This document shows positions 1 through 12,112 of a stretch of DNA of 64,000 bases, in pieces; the first letter of the stretch is position 1, and each line of letters opens with the position of its first letter. The DNA is from Prosopocoilus inquinatus. Taxonomy: Eukaryota; Arthropoda; Insecta; Coleoptera; Lucanidae. The position numbers were made by a program, and so were the translations under genes. Under the pieces are notes generated by a model that did not search any database, was not told the origin of the DNA, and saw only the letters and a list, made by a program, of their open reading frames with translations. The stretch covers positions 52,252,101 to 52,316,100 of the forward strand of contig CM069872.1 of assembly GCA_036172665.1 (NCBI GenBank), in the 5' to 3' direction.

Positions 1-984
1 GCTTGATGATAAGCTTGAATAGGTGTTCGATGAGATGCCTGTTAAGTGTTTTCAAAACAGCAGCTACCAGTAATTGCGTGCGGGGGAAGCACTCGTTTCA
101 ATCTTTTTTCTTTCTTCTTTTTGCTTACTTGCAACATATAAAATTAATTAATAATCGTCCTTCGCGCGGACGTAATTGGCGATGGTATAACTAAGCGGGG
201 TGACTCATGCTTCGAAGAAGAAGACTTTTACCGACATTTTGCGATTACGGAACAACATTAAACAAAACCACCTGCAAGAAGCGTGAATTTCTGAAATTAG
301 GAGGCGAGTTTCACCCGCGCTTTTAAATTTATGGAAAGCGGCGCAGTGCGATTTTTGCGCGGATGTTGCGCCGCGCCCTCTTTCTTTTGTTCTTGAAAAC
401 TGCGTTTCCGCCGCCCGCGCCGCCGTCGGCCGTTGAATTTCATGCTTTCACTGAAATTCCGTCGGTTTTGCGCCACCGGACGTCATTGTGTCCGTCGTCA
501 AGGAGATGACGGTTTTTGTCTTTTCCGAGTTTTTACTTGAAAAATTAAATAACGCTTTCGATTCGGTTTCGGCACTGCATTTTCTTTTTCTAATAAAAGA
601 ATTTGGCATAAGAGAGAAGGAGACAGCAATGCTGAGATCACGTGACAGAAATTAATCAGTAACATGTCAAAGAACGCAACAGGTTTGCATAAAACAATTC
701 GCTATTCTTTATTCGCATTGAAAAATTTTTAGATTTCGTATTCACTTGTCTTGAAGCGACCAAAACACTTTGGCATTCAAACAATTATAAATAAAAGAAA
801 GAAATTTCTTAAGCCACCAAACTAGAAACAGAAGAAACTTAAACATAAACATTGGGAAAATTTCGTATAAGACCAAACATATAGAAAAAGAAAGTCATTA
901 AAAGAAATAGTGATAAAGTGTAAGGTGGAAGCAAAAGCATTACGTATTTAATTTAATTTTTTTTTTTTTTTGATTAAAAGAATA
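1..984. other. No gene recognised; GC-rich patch
   Basis: I see no supported gene here. About 340-500 is clearly richer in G+C and CpG than its surroundings and could be a promoter or 5' UTR segment of a gene outside the window, but no exon can be defined. The rest is AT-rich sequence leading into the tandem array. Confidence 0.4.
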
Positions 985-2670
985 TAAATTAAAAATTCTT
1001 CTATGTTCGTATGCGGTGAAGGTCGCATTTTCTTCGACATTGCCACTACGACGGTCGAAAATATTATAAATTAAAAATTGTAAACAGTAATTGTTCTATT
1101 ACCGCATTGTTTTCGCTTCTACGTTCGTATACGGTGAAGGTCCCATCTTCTTCGACGTTGCCAATACGACGCTCGGATATTATAAATTAAAAATTTTAAA
1201 CAATAATTGTTCTATTACCGCATTGTTTTCGTTTCTACGTTCGTATACGGTGAAGGTCTCATTTACTTCGACGTTGCCAATACGACGACGCTCGAATATT
1301 ATAATTATAAATTAAAAATTATAAACAATTCTTTTATTACCGCATTGTTTTCGCTTCTACGTTCGTATACGGTGAAGGTCTCATTTACTTCGACGTTGCC
1401 AATACGACGACGCTCGAATATTATAAATTAAAAATTATAAACAATTGTTCTATTACCGCATTGTTTTCACTCTACGTTCGTATATGGCGAAGGTCCATTT
1501 TCTTCGACGTTGCGAAATACTACGCTACAATGCTCGAATATTATAAATTATAAATTAGAAATTATAAACAATTCTTCTATTGTTTTCGCTTCTACGTTCG
1601 TGTACGGCGAAGGTCCATTTTCTTCGACGTTGCCAAAACGACGACCCTCGAATTATTATAATCATAAATTTTAAACAATAATTGTTCTACAACCGCATTG
1701 TTTTCGTTTCTACGTTCGTATACGGCAAAGGTCCCATTTTCTTCGACGTTGCCAATACGACGCTTGAACATTATAAATTATAAATTTTTTTCGTATAAGG
1801 CGAAGGTCTCATTTTCTTCGACGTTGCCAATACGACGACGCTCGAATATTATAAATTATAAATTAAAAATTATAAACAATTCTTCTATTACCGCATCGTT
1901 TTCGTTTCTACGCTCGTATAGGGCAAGGTTTCATTTTCTTCGACGTTGCCAATACGACGCTCGAATATTATAATTTATAAATTAAAAATTATAAACAATT
2001 CTTCTATTACCGCATCGTTTTCGTTTCTACGCTCGTATACGGCAAGGTCTCATTTTCTTCGACGTTGCCAATACGACGCTCGAATATTATAAATTATGAA
2101 TTGAAAACTATAAACAATAATTGTTCAATTACCGCATTGTTTTCGCTTCTACGTTCGTATAAGGCGAAGGTCCCATCTTCTTCGACGTTGCGAATACGAC
2201 GCTCGATTATAAATTAAAAATTATAAACAATTGTTCTATTACAGCATTGTTTTCGCTCTATGTTCGTATACGGTGAAGGTCCCATTTTCTTCGACGTTGC
2301 CAATACGACGACGCTCGAATATTATAAATTAAAAATTAAAAACAATTGTTCTATGACCGCATTGTTTTCGCTTCTACGTTCGTATACGTTGGAGGTCCCA
2401 TTTTCTTCAATGTTGCCACTACGACGTTCGAATATTATAAATTATTATAAATTAAAAATTATAAACAACTGTTCTAGTACCGCATTGTTTTCGCTCTACG
2501 TTCGTATACAGTAAAGGTCCCATTTTCTTCGATGTTGCCAATACGACGCCGCTCGTATATTATAAATTAAAAATTATAAACAATTCTTCTATTACCGCAT
2601 TGTTTTCGCTTCTACGTTCGTATGCGGTGAGGGTCTCATTTTCTTCGACGTTGCCAATACGACGCTCGAG
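985..2670. repeat. Tandem array, about 15 units of ~115-120 bp
   Basis: The phrase TTCGACGTTGCCAATACGAC recurs about every 115-120 bp, near 1037, 1150, 1266, 1388, 1504, 1624, 1743, 1818, 1937, 2058, 2191, 2290, 2407, 2528 and 2644. Each unit has a GC-richer half (ACCGCATTGTTTTCGCTTC, then a CGTATACGG-like stretch) and an AT-rich half (ATTATAAATTAAAAATTATA). One unit, around 1743-1818, is short. Point differences and small indels between units show moderate age. Short ORFs crossing the array are by-products of the period and contain no known domain. Confidence 0.93.
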
Positions 2671-4060
2671 CTGAAAGGAACTTATTTTACGTATTTTAAG
2701 AAAACCGTCAACGCCGATTTAATTTTGAGACGTTGAGACAGCTTCCGCGAACTTTAATTTTGAATCTCGAGAGAGAGTCTCGAATTTATTTAATCTCGAG
2801 AAAACATCGTCAAGACTCTTACTTAACTCTGAGAGAGCCATCGATTTAATTTTTGAGGAACCAACTGAACTGAAACTACGCTATCTTTTGATACCACCAA
2901 GACTATCTTTTTAGTTTACGCCATCTTTTGGTACTATCGTAATTCTATAAAATTAATAATTCTATTAAATTATTAGGTATTATTATTCTATTAAAGTAAT
3001 AATAAATGAGAGGTGGTGGGGTGATTGGAAGTCAGTCATCATAACTGCGCGTGATGAATCACCTTTTTTGAACAAGAAAAGAGCGAGTGAGAGTCCAAGG
3101 GGTGATGGATGCAGGAGGGGGCCCCGTCAGGTCGCCCAACAAGAATGTGAGGTCGGCAGGTCGCCTGTCTTGTGTCTCTTAATAGCTGCTGCCTCACGAT
3201 AACGGACACTCGCCACTACCGTTCTTCAGCCATTGGAGCAGCAGCCAGCTCTGCTGGGCAAGGTTGTCTTCGGCTTCGTTCTTTTTCTTTCTTTCTCGTG
3301 CGCCGTGCGTCGCCTGGGCCTACGTGACTCGAGCTCTCGACGGACCGCGTTAATTAAAACGCCCGGATTTTCGGACAACAAAATTAAATAGTGTTAGTTA
3401 GTAACTGTCAACTGGGAGTCGTCGACTGACTCTTCGTGGCTTCGTGTTAAGGTCGAAGGTGGAAAACGTCTCACTTCCGCGCAGTTAGCCTCTGATTTAT
3501 TAGTCGACTTTGTCTTCCTCGTACGTGTCTGCTTGATTTATCTCTTATTTGATTCTAAACTAAACTAAACTCGAGATGGAACACTTCCCCGGCACGCAAT
3601 TATGTATTTAATTTTTAATGCCGAACGACAAAATTAACTTATTTATAATTTTTAATATTGTTACGAGAATTCGGTATTCACAACTAATAACCGTCACTTG
3701 ATTCCGAAAATTTTAATAAAACACTCGTTTGACACAGTACAAATTACTTGAACAATAAGGTACAACACTTATTTTAATAAATCACACTTTAATATTTCAG
3801 TTTACATGTCGCCCAAGATACTCGCATTATCGCTCGATAAATGTAGACTGTTTTAAATTGCGCGCCGTCCTCCCTTCTATTTCCATACGATTGTTACTGG
3901 AAACGCCTGGAACGCCATGGATATGGAACTAACGCGAATTCTCTCGAACATTCCAGATAGGTGAGGGAGAACGCGAAACACCCCATTATCCCACGAAAAG
4001 TGTCGGTTGACTAACAGATGGCGCCACTTGTCTGAACAATAAATGTATTAACGTCCGCCT
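2671..4060. other. No gene recognised; possible 5' UTR or promoter
   Basis: Unique, relatively GC-rich sequence lies at about 3000-3560. It could be the promoter and first non-coding exon of a gene whose coding part is elsewhere, but no open frame or clear splice pair supports an exon. An AGATGGCGCC motif lies at 4016-4025. Confidence 0.35.
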
Positions 4061-7000
4061 ATAACAAAAATCTATTTTGTGTTGAACAGAGATAGGCTGA
4101 GTTGAACTGGCTTGACCTTGAGATTGGTTGAGCTTAGTTCTTATGTACATATTTACTTTAAATTTTTTGACTTTTTACTTAGGTTGGCTTGACCTTGAGG
4201 CGGATTGTGCCCGATTTACATACACACACTGAACTTTAAAAACAATTCCCGTTTTCATTTGTTTTATTTTATTTTATTTTTTTCATTCTTGTCTGGTTTA
4301 TAACATTTTATTTTCTTCTTATTTTTTTTTATCATTTTACTTGTTATCGTTTTACTTGTATTGAATAGAGATTTGCTTGGGTTTATTTTTAACTTCTAAT
4401 TTATTTTTTATTATATTAAATTGTTTTGTTATTTTTCTTTTTTTGATTGGGTTGTCCTTGAAACAAGTTGGGCTTAATTTTACTTGTGTTGAACAGAGAT
4501 AGACCGAGTTCCCTTGGGAGTGGTTGAGCTTAATTTAAATTTATTTTTTAATTTCTAAACTCTTTTTTTTTATTTTAAATTGTTCCGTAATTTTTTTATT
4601 CTTGAATTGAGTTGACCTTGAAACAAGTTGGGCCTAATTTTCACTTAGAAATTCTTCCAGGTTCCATTTTTTTTCAAATTTCTTGTCTGCATTTTCTTTA
4701 CTCTTACTCTAGAATTTTTTTCTTAATTTTTAATGTTTTACTTGTGCCGAATAAAGATAGGCTGAGTTCCCTTGGGATTGGTTGAGCTTAATTTAAATTT
4801 ATTTCTAATTTCTAAATTCTTTTTTATTTTAAATTATTCTGTTGTCTTTTTTTGTTTTGATTGGGTTGACCTTGAAACAAGTTGGGCTCAATTTTCACTT
4901 AAAAATTCTTACGGATTCCATTTTTTTCTAATTTCTTGCCTTGCATTTTTTATTCTTATTTTTTTAAATCTTTAATATTTTCTTGTGCTGAATAGATGAA
5001 CATTTCCTGTATTCATTTTCTTTTAATTTCTTGTTTGGGTTCCAACATGTTTTTCCTCTCAATTTTTTATATATTTTTTTAATTTTCTTTACTCTTACTC
5101 TAGAATTTTTTTTCTTAATTTTTAATGTTTTACTTGTGCCGAATAAAGATAGGCTGAGTTCCCTTGGGATTGGTTGAACTTAATTTAAATTTATTTCTAA
5201 TTTCTAAATTCCTTTTTATTTTAAATTATTCTGTTGTTTTTTTTTTTGTTTTGATTGGGTGGACCTTGAAACAAGTTGGGCTCAATTTTCACTTAAAAAT
5301 TCTTACGGATTCCATTTTTTTCTAATTTCTTGCCTTGCATTTTTTATTCTTATTTTCTTTAATTTTTAATATTTTTCTTGTGCCGAATAGACGAACAATT
5401 CCTGTTTTCATTTTTCTTTTAATTTCTTGCTTGGGTTCCAACATGTTTTTCTTCTCAATTTTTTATAATCTTTAATGTTTTAGGTACTCGTATTGAATAG
5501 AGGAGTAGGTTGAGTTGAGTTACGCTGACCTTGGGATTGGTCGTCCTTAATTTAAATTAATTTTCTTCTATTTTTTTTTTTAATTTTTTTTTAGTATTTT
5601 AAGTTCCGTTATATATTTTTGCTTGGATTGGGTTGACCTTGAAACAAGTTTGGCTTAATTTTCACCTAAAAATTCTTCCTGGTTCCATTTTTTTTTAAAT
5701 TTCTCGTTAGTATTTTTTCACTCTTATTTTTTTAATTTTTAATATTTTATTTGTGCTGAATAGAGATAGGTCGTGTTCCTTTGGGATTGGTTGAGCCTAA
5801 TTTAAATTTATTTTTAATTTCTAAATTCTTTTTTATTTTAAATTGTTCTGTTATATTTTTTTTCTTCAATTGAGTTGACCTTGAAACAAGTTGGGCCTAA
5901 CTACTTTCACTTCAAAATTCTTCCGGGTTCCATTTTTTTCTAATTTCTCGTCTTGCATTTTTTATTCTTATTTTTTTTTTTAATTTTTATAATATTTTCT
6001 TGTGCTGAATAGACGAACAGTTCCTGTTTTCATTTTTTTAAAAATTTTCTGCTTGGGTTCCAACATGTTTTTCTTCTCAATTTTTTATAATTTTTAATGT
6101 TTTAGGTATTCGTATTGAACAGAGTAGGTTGACTTGAGTTAGGTTGACCTTGGGATTGGTCGTGCTTAATTAAAATTTATTTTTAACGTCTAATTTTTTT
6201 TATATTATTATTTATATTTTTTTTTGCTCGGATTGCGTTGACCTTGAAACAAGTTGGGCCTAATTTTCACTTAGAAATTCTTCCAGGTTCTATTTTTTTT
6301 TAATTTCTTGTCTGCATTTTCTTTACTCTTACTCTAGATTTTTTTTCTCAATTTTTAATATTTTACTTGTGCTGAGTAGGGATAGGTTGAGTTCTCTTAG
6401 GATTGATTGGGCTTAACTTAGATTTATTTTTAATTTCTAAATTTTTTGTTTTAATTTGCTTTACAATACTTTGCTTGGGTTGAGTTGACCTTGAAGTTAG
6501 TTGGACTTAACATCCATTGATTTTTAAAAATCCTTCCAGTTTTCGTTTTCTTTTTTTTAAATTTCTTTTTACGTTTTAACATTTCTTTTACTATTAATTT
6601 AATTTCTCTATAATTTTAAATGTCTTACTTGTGTAATTATAGATAGATTGAGTTCAGTTCCGTCGATCTTGAGATTCATTGGAATTAATTTTAATTTTTT
6701 TGCGTTTTAATTTTTATTTCTTGCCTGACTTGGTTTGGGTTGACCTTGGGATGGGTTGGGTTTACACAAATGTATTTTTTTCTATTTCTTTTTTTTTTTT
6801 TAATTTTAATCCCCTTGGTTTTATGTAGTTCTTTTTTTTTACTTGGGTTGGACTGACTTTAATTTGGGCTGGGCCTAATTTTCAGTTTTAATTTCTCTGC
6901 TTAATTTAAATTTATTTTTAATTTCTTCTCTTTGGTCTTTCCGCTTGGATTGGGTTGGCCTTGAAGCGGAGGCAGGGCCTAATTTACAGTGATTTTTCAG

Positions 7001-7530
7001 GTGTCGCTATCGGTCAAGGCAACACGAGATGCGGAGGATGAAGGCACACTATTCATCGGTCCTCGTATGGAATAGACGATGAATGCACTCAAACCATTGG
7101 TTATTGAACTACGGTAACTGCGGAAATATAACTGCCTGGCTTGGTTCGGGTTGACCTTGAGATGGGTTGCGTTTATACAAATGTATTTTTTATTTCTATT
7201 TCTTTTTTTTTTAATTTTAATCCACTTAGTTTTTTTTTGCTTGGATTGGATTGACTTTAATTTGGGCTAGGCCTAATTTGCAGTTGTAATTTCTCTGCTT
7301 AATTTAAATTTATTTCTAATTTCTTTTTTTTTTGTCTTTTGGCTTGGATTGGGTTGGCCTTGAAGCGGAGGCAGGGCCTAATTTACACTGATTTTTCAGG
7401 TGTCGCTGTCGGTCAAGGCAACACAAGATGCGGAGGATGAAAGCACACTATTCATCGGTCCTCGCATAGAATAGACGATGAATGCACTCAAACCATTGGT
7501 CATTCAACTACGGCAACTGCGGCAACGCCC
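4061..7530. repeat. T-rich composite tandem repeat region
   Basis: Two phrases alternate: GACCTTGAAACAAGTTGGG (near 4450, 4611, 4869, 5262, 5635, 5878, 6239) and a TTGGGATTGGTTGAGCTTAA-like phrase. Spacing switches between roughly 250 and 370 bp, so the array is a mixture of unit types. The + strand is strongly pyrimidine-biased throughout. At the 3' end a block of about 399 bp is directly duplicated, with GGTGTCGCT starting at about 7000 and again at 7399. No coding content is credible. Confidence 0.85.
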
Positions 7531-9200
7531 AAACTAAAGAACCACGTATTATAATAATTTGCAAATGACTGAGGCTTTTGTTATAGTCGCAGAAAAAAAT
7601 GGCGTTGATCAATTAGTCTATGGCGTGGCATTATTTTTGAAACACCCCGTATAAAACAAAAACAGAGATTTTTTTTCGCAACAAAATGGGGGAAAACTCG
7701 AATCTTTACAGAGTTGTAAAAATTTCCGCGCCAAACGATTGGAATCTTGTTGGCGCGACAACGTTGCCAAATCGTTACAATTATCCCCGTAAACGGTGCG
7801 TCGTGCGATTCCCAAGACGAAAAAGGAACGCCCCGTGGCAATTCAATTTCCGCCGAGTTAGCGAGTTATTTATGCGATTGTGTAACGCGTTAACGCGCGT
7901 GAATCGATAACATTTGCGTAATCGCCTGCGTGAGAACCGGGACAAGCCGGAGAGAAAAAAAACTGCAAGCCTGCATTCCTCGCGAGCTGGATGAGAAAAT
8001 CTTAGGAGGCGGGGCGTTTTGGAACGAATATCCAAAACACCTGAAAGTCGAAGAAGAGGAGACGCTGGAGGGAGTGAGTTGGTGAACTTAGAAAAACCTA
8101 ATAAGTAAGTTAGCGAACATCAAAACCTGAAAAACAAAAAAAAAAAAAAAAAGGAAAAAGGTGAAGCTGGAGCGAATCGAGTTGGTGATTCTCACATAAC
8201 TTTCGTCGGTCGAGATAGGTTCGTCGTGAATGGAAAGGAGGCCAGCAAGTGGAAGAATGCGGCGGCGGGATCTCCCGTTGGCCGGAAGCGAATCCGACGA
8301 CCGAGACGATCCTATTCCGTGCAAAAGTCGTTCGCAAAAATGAAAGTCGGGGTGATTGTGAACGGTCGCTCGCCCAGAAGAAGAAGAAGGCGTGTGTCAG
8401 TCACAGATCGAAAAGAGAACAATGCGCCTTGTTCCGGAAGTTCATCAAACAAATCACAGCTGCGTGCGCGAGAGATTGAACGGCGACGTTGCCAGATCTC
8501 CTCATTTACATTTCAAACAGTAAACGCATATCCACAGCTCACCCGGATGCTCACTCGACTACATCGAAGAAGAACCCCCGCCCCCGCAAAAAAAAACCTA
8601 CTATTCATTTTAGAATGGCGAAATTAATGAAAATACGAAATTCTAAATCGAGGGTTCCCAACAACGGAGTCAATTAACCTATTGACCTCGATTGGGAGTC
8701 GATGAATCTTTGAGGGTCTTCTAAGGGATCGAAGTCATGAATTCTTGTCTTGCGGAACCTTAAGCGAGTGGTTTATTAAAAGAAGTAAATGACTTACGAA
8801 TAATATTAAAAAAATTAAATTAAACGTCGTACGTACAGTGACAAACATAAAAAGTGGAGCCTAGATATTGTATTCGACTTTAATTGGCGATTCTGCGTCA
8901 TTTAGGTTGAGTCAAGTGGAACGAAAGAAAAATAAAAGAAGACAATCGACTGATTGTCAAAATGAATTAAATTAAGGCCGCGCTAAGTGAACGGTCAAAT
9001 TGCACAAAATCGTCAAGTCAACGGTCCGACTAAACCCTCTGACCAATCACCAGTTGAGAAAAATGGTCACGTGATCTGGTCTGACCACTTCGACCGTTCA
9101 CTTGCCGCAGCCTAAATCGAACTATACAGAAACAAAAGACGATCGTCGACGAAGGGCGCACGCGCGAAACTTAAAATTGCGCGGTAAAACTACCGATAAG
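7531..9200. other. No gene recognised
   Basis: Mostly unique sequence between two arrays. A 133-codon open frame at 8226-8627 is rich in arginine and serine, lacks any domain, and looks compositional. A run of A lies at 8135-8152. I see no gene I can support. Confidence 0.4.
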
Positions 9201-11860
9201 TCAAAGCGATGTAAAAACTGACGATTTTTTTTTACCAACCGAAAAAGTAATCCGTGCGAGTATTATTCGATACAAAAAAAAAACACGATCGAGAAATCGA
9301 GAAACAAGAAATAAAATAAAGTCGAATCCGATCAAAGAGAAGACAAAAATCGGCGCGAGATTAAATAAAATGTAAAATAAAATGACCTCCAATCGAGCTA
9401 AAGAAAAGGACAAGGAAAAAACAAAAGACGATCGATAAATTAAAACGTGAAATCGCGTCGGACAAATCCGAAGAAGGAAAAACAAAAGATGATAAATTCG
9501 TGATTAAAAATAAAAACAAATCGCGTGAAAGAAGAAGAAAAAACAAAAGTCGATTGATTGCAAATTAAAGATCGAATTAAATGAAGTCGAATAAGGAATT
9601 AAAAAAATTAAAAAAAAAAACAAAACAAAAAACGATCGGTGATGAATAAGTCAACTCGAATCAAGAACAAAAGACGATCCATAAATCGGCGAATTTCTAG
9701 TTGAGAGTAAATCAAATATAAAAAAAAAGACGATCAATTGACAATTTGAAACATGAAATTCGAACAAGAGAAAAAAATATGATTAATCGATGATTAAAAA
9801 TTGAAAACAATTCGAATAAAAGAAAGAAGAAAAAAAAAACAAAAAGCGATAATCGATTGATTACACATGACATTAAAAATTGAATTAAATAAAGCGGAAT
9901 AAGAAATAAAAAAGAAAAGAAAGAACAAAAACCGATCGGCGATGGATAAATCCAAATTTAAGCCAACTCGAATCAAGAACAAAAAACGATCAAACGTTGG
10001 TGCGAATTTTTAATCATGGGTAAAGCAAAAGACGATCAATTGACAATCAAAAAATAAAATCACGTCGAGCAAAATCGAACAGAGGAAAAAAAAAAACAAA
10101 AAAATAGGTCAAAAATAAACACGATTAAGTCAACTCGAATTAAGAACAAAAAACGATCGATCGATCATTGGCGAAATATTTTTTTAGTTAAGAGTAAAGC
10201 AAAAGAAAGAACAAACAAAAGACGATCGATTGACAATTAAAAAATAAAATCATGTCGAGCAGTATCGAACAGAGAAAAAACCAAAAGACTAGTTGAAAAT
10301 GGAGACAAATCGAATGAAATCGAAAAAAAAAAAACAAAAGTCGATCATTAAAAATCGAAATAAATAAAGTCGAATAAGGAATTTAAAAAAATTGAAAACA
10401 AAAGCGATCGGTAAAGGAGGCAAAAATAAAAATTTTATAAAGTCAATTAGGTCAAGTCAAATCAATAACAAAAGACGATCAAGAATCATTGCCGAATTTT
10501 TTTGTCATGCGTAAAGCAGAAGAAAAAGAAACAAAAGACAATCGACTGACAATTAAGAAATAAAGTCAGGTCGAGGAGTAAAATCGAATGAAATTTAAAA
10601 AAAAAAAAACAATGATTGATGGTTAACAAAGAAAAGAAATCGAATGAAATCGAATAAAAGACACAAGTCGATCATTAAAAATCGAGTTAAATAAAGTCGA
10701 ATAAGGAATTAAAAAATGAAAAACAAAACCGATCGGTAAAGGAGGCAAAAATAAAAATTTTATAAAACCAATTGAGCCAAGTCTAATCGATAACAAAAGA
10801 CGATCAACAATCATTGCCGAATCTTTTTTTGTCAAAAATAAAGCAGAAGAAAAAGAAACAAAAGACAATCGACTGACAATTAAGAAATAAAATCAGGTCG
10901 AGGAGTAAAATCGAATGAAATTTAAAAAAAAACCAATGATTGATGGTTAACAAAGAAAAGAAATGGAATGAAATCGAATAAAAAATAAAAGTCGATCGTT
11001 AAAAATTGAATTAAATAAAGTCGAATAAGGAATTTAAAAAATGGAAAACAAAAGCGATCGGTAAGGGAGGCAAAAATAAAAATTTTATAAAGCCAATTAA
11101 GTCAAGTCAAATCAATAACAAAAGACGATCAAGAATCATTGCCGAATTTTTTTTTGTCAAAAGTAAAGCAGAAGAAAAAGAAACAAAAGACAATCGGTTG
11201 ACAATTAAGAAATAAAATCAGGTCGAGGAGTAAAATCGAATTTAAAAAAAAAAACAAACAAAAGATTGATGGTTAACAAAGAAAACAAATCGAATGAAAT
11301 CGAATAAAAAACAAAAGTCGATCATTAAATATCGAATTAAATAAAGTCGAAAAAGGAATTAAAAAATGGAAAACGAAAACCGATCGGTAAAGGAGGCAAA
11401 AATAAAAATTTTATAAAATCAATTGAGTCAAGTCTAATCAATAACAAAAGACGATCAACAATCATTGCCGAATTTTTTTGTCATGCGTAAAGCAGAAGAA
11501 AAAGAAACAAAAGACAATCGGTTGACAGTTAAGAAATTAAATCAGGTCGAGGAGTAAAATCGAATAAAATTAAAAAAAAAACAAAAGATTGATGATTAAC
11601 AAAACAAATCAAATGAACTTGAACAAAAAAAAAACAAAGGTCGAGCGATAAACTATGTATTATTAAAAAAACGAATTACATAAAGCCGAATGAAAAAAAA
11701 AACAAAAGAAAAAAGGATCGGTGACGAAGACAAGACGAAAATAAAAACCGACTTACATAAGTCAAATCGAATCAAGAAAATCAAGAACAAGAAAGTCAAC
11801 AGAACATAAGAAACGAAAAGCAAAAGAGAATCAAACTGATAACTCAAATAAACAATTTAA
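9201..11860. repeat. A-rich tandem repeat array, ~325 bp period
   Basis: In the better-preserved half the phrase GTAAAGGAGGCAAAAATAAA begins at 10411, 10736, 11061 and 11387, giving a period of 325-326 bp. Other phrases recur with it: ACAAAAGACGATCAA, AGTAAAATCGAATGAAAT and TAAAGTCGAATAAGGAATT. The left part (9200-10350) is a more diverged version. The + strand is strongly purine-biased, the opposite of the 4-7.5 kb array. Confidence 0.88.
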
Positions 11861-11894
11861 CAAAATTTAAATTTGTTTAAAAATATTTGAAGTA

Positions 11895-12112
11895 GGTTCT
11901 TGTCCGATGAAAATTGTAAGTAGACAATTTTTTAATCTCGAACCGGACAGAAATATAAAGGGAGAACACTCGAGGTTTCGCTATAGATTTATAGCTTCAT
12001 ATTTCTGTCCAGTTCGAGAGCTTCCTGACGAAGCTATAAATCGAGACGTTGAGTGTTTTCCTTCATATTTCTGTCCGGTTCGAGATTAAAAAACTTTGTA
12101 CTTACTATTTAA
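11895..12112. repeat. Degraded copy of the palindromic element at 50.2 kb
   Basis: Both ends carry AATCTCGAACCGGACAGAAA-like sequence in opposite orientation. The interior contains TTTCGCTATAGATTTATAGC and CTGACGAAGCTATAAATCGA, all shared with 50193-50389. The left edge, TTCTTGTCCGATGAAAATTG, corresponds to the reversed right edge of the 50 kb element. The interior is rearranged, with an extra copy of ATATTTCTGTCC in the middle, so the arms no longer pair perfectly. Confidence 0.8.

Noticed and set aside
1091..2514. ORFs of 74-91 codons across the 117-bp array
   Set aside because: They repeat the same translated unit and come from the tandem repeat; no start context, intron or domain.
985..2670. 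CRISPR array
   Set aside because: Units are tandem copies without unique spacers and the genome is eukaryotic.
8226..8627. 133-codon Arg/Ser-rich ORF
   Set aside because: Composition-driven, overlaps other open frames in the same DNA, no domain and no splice or poly(A) support.
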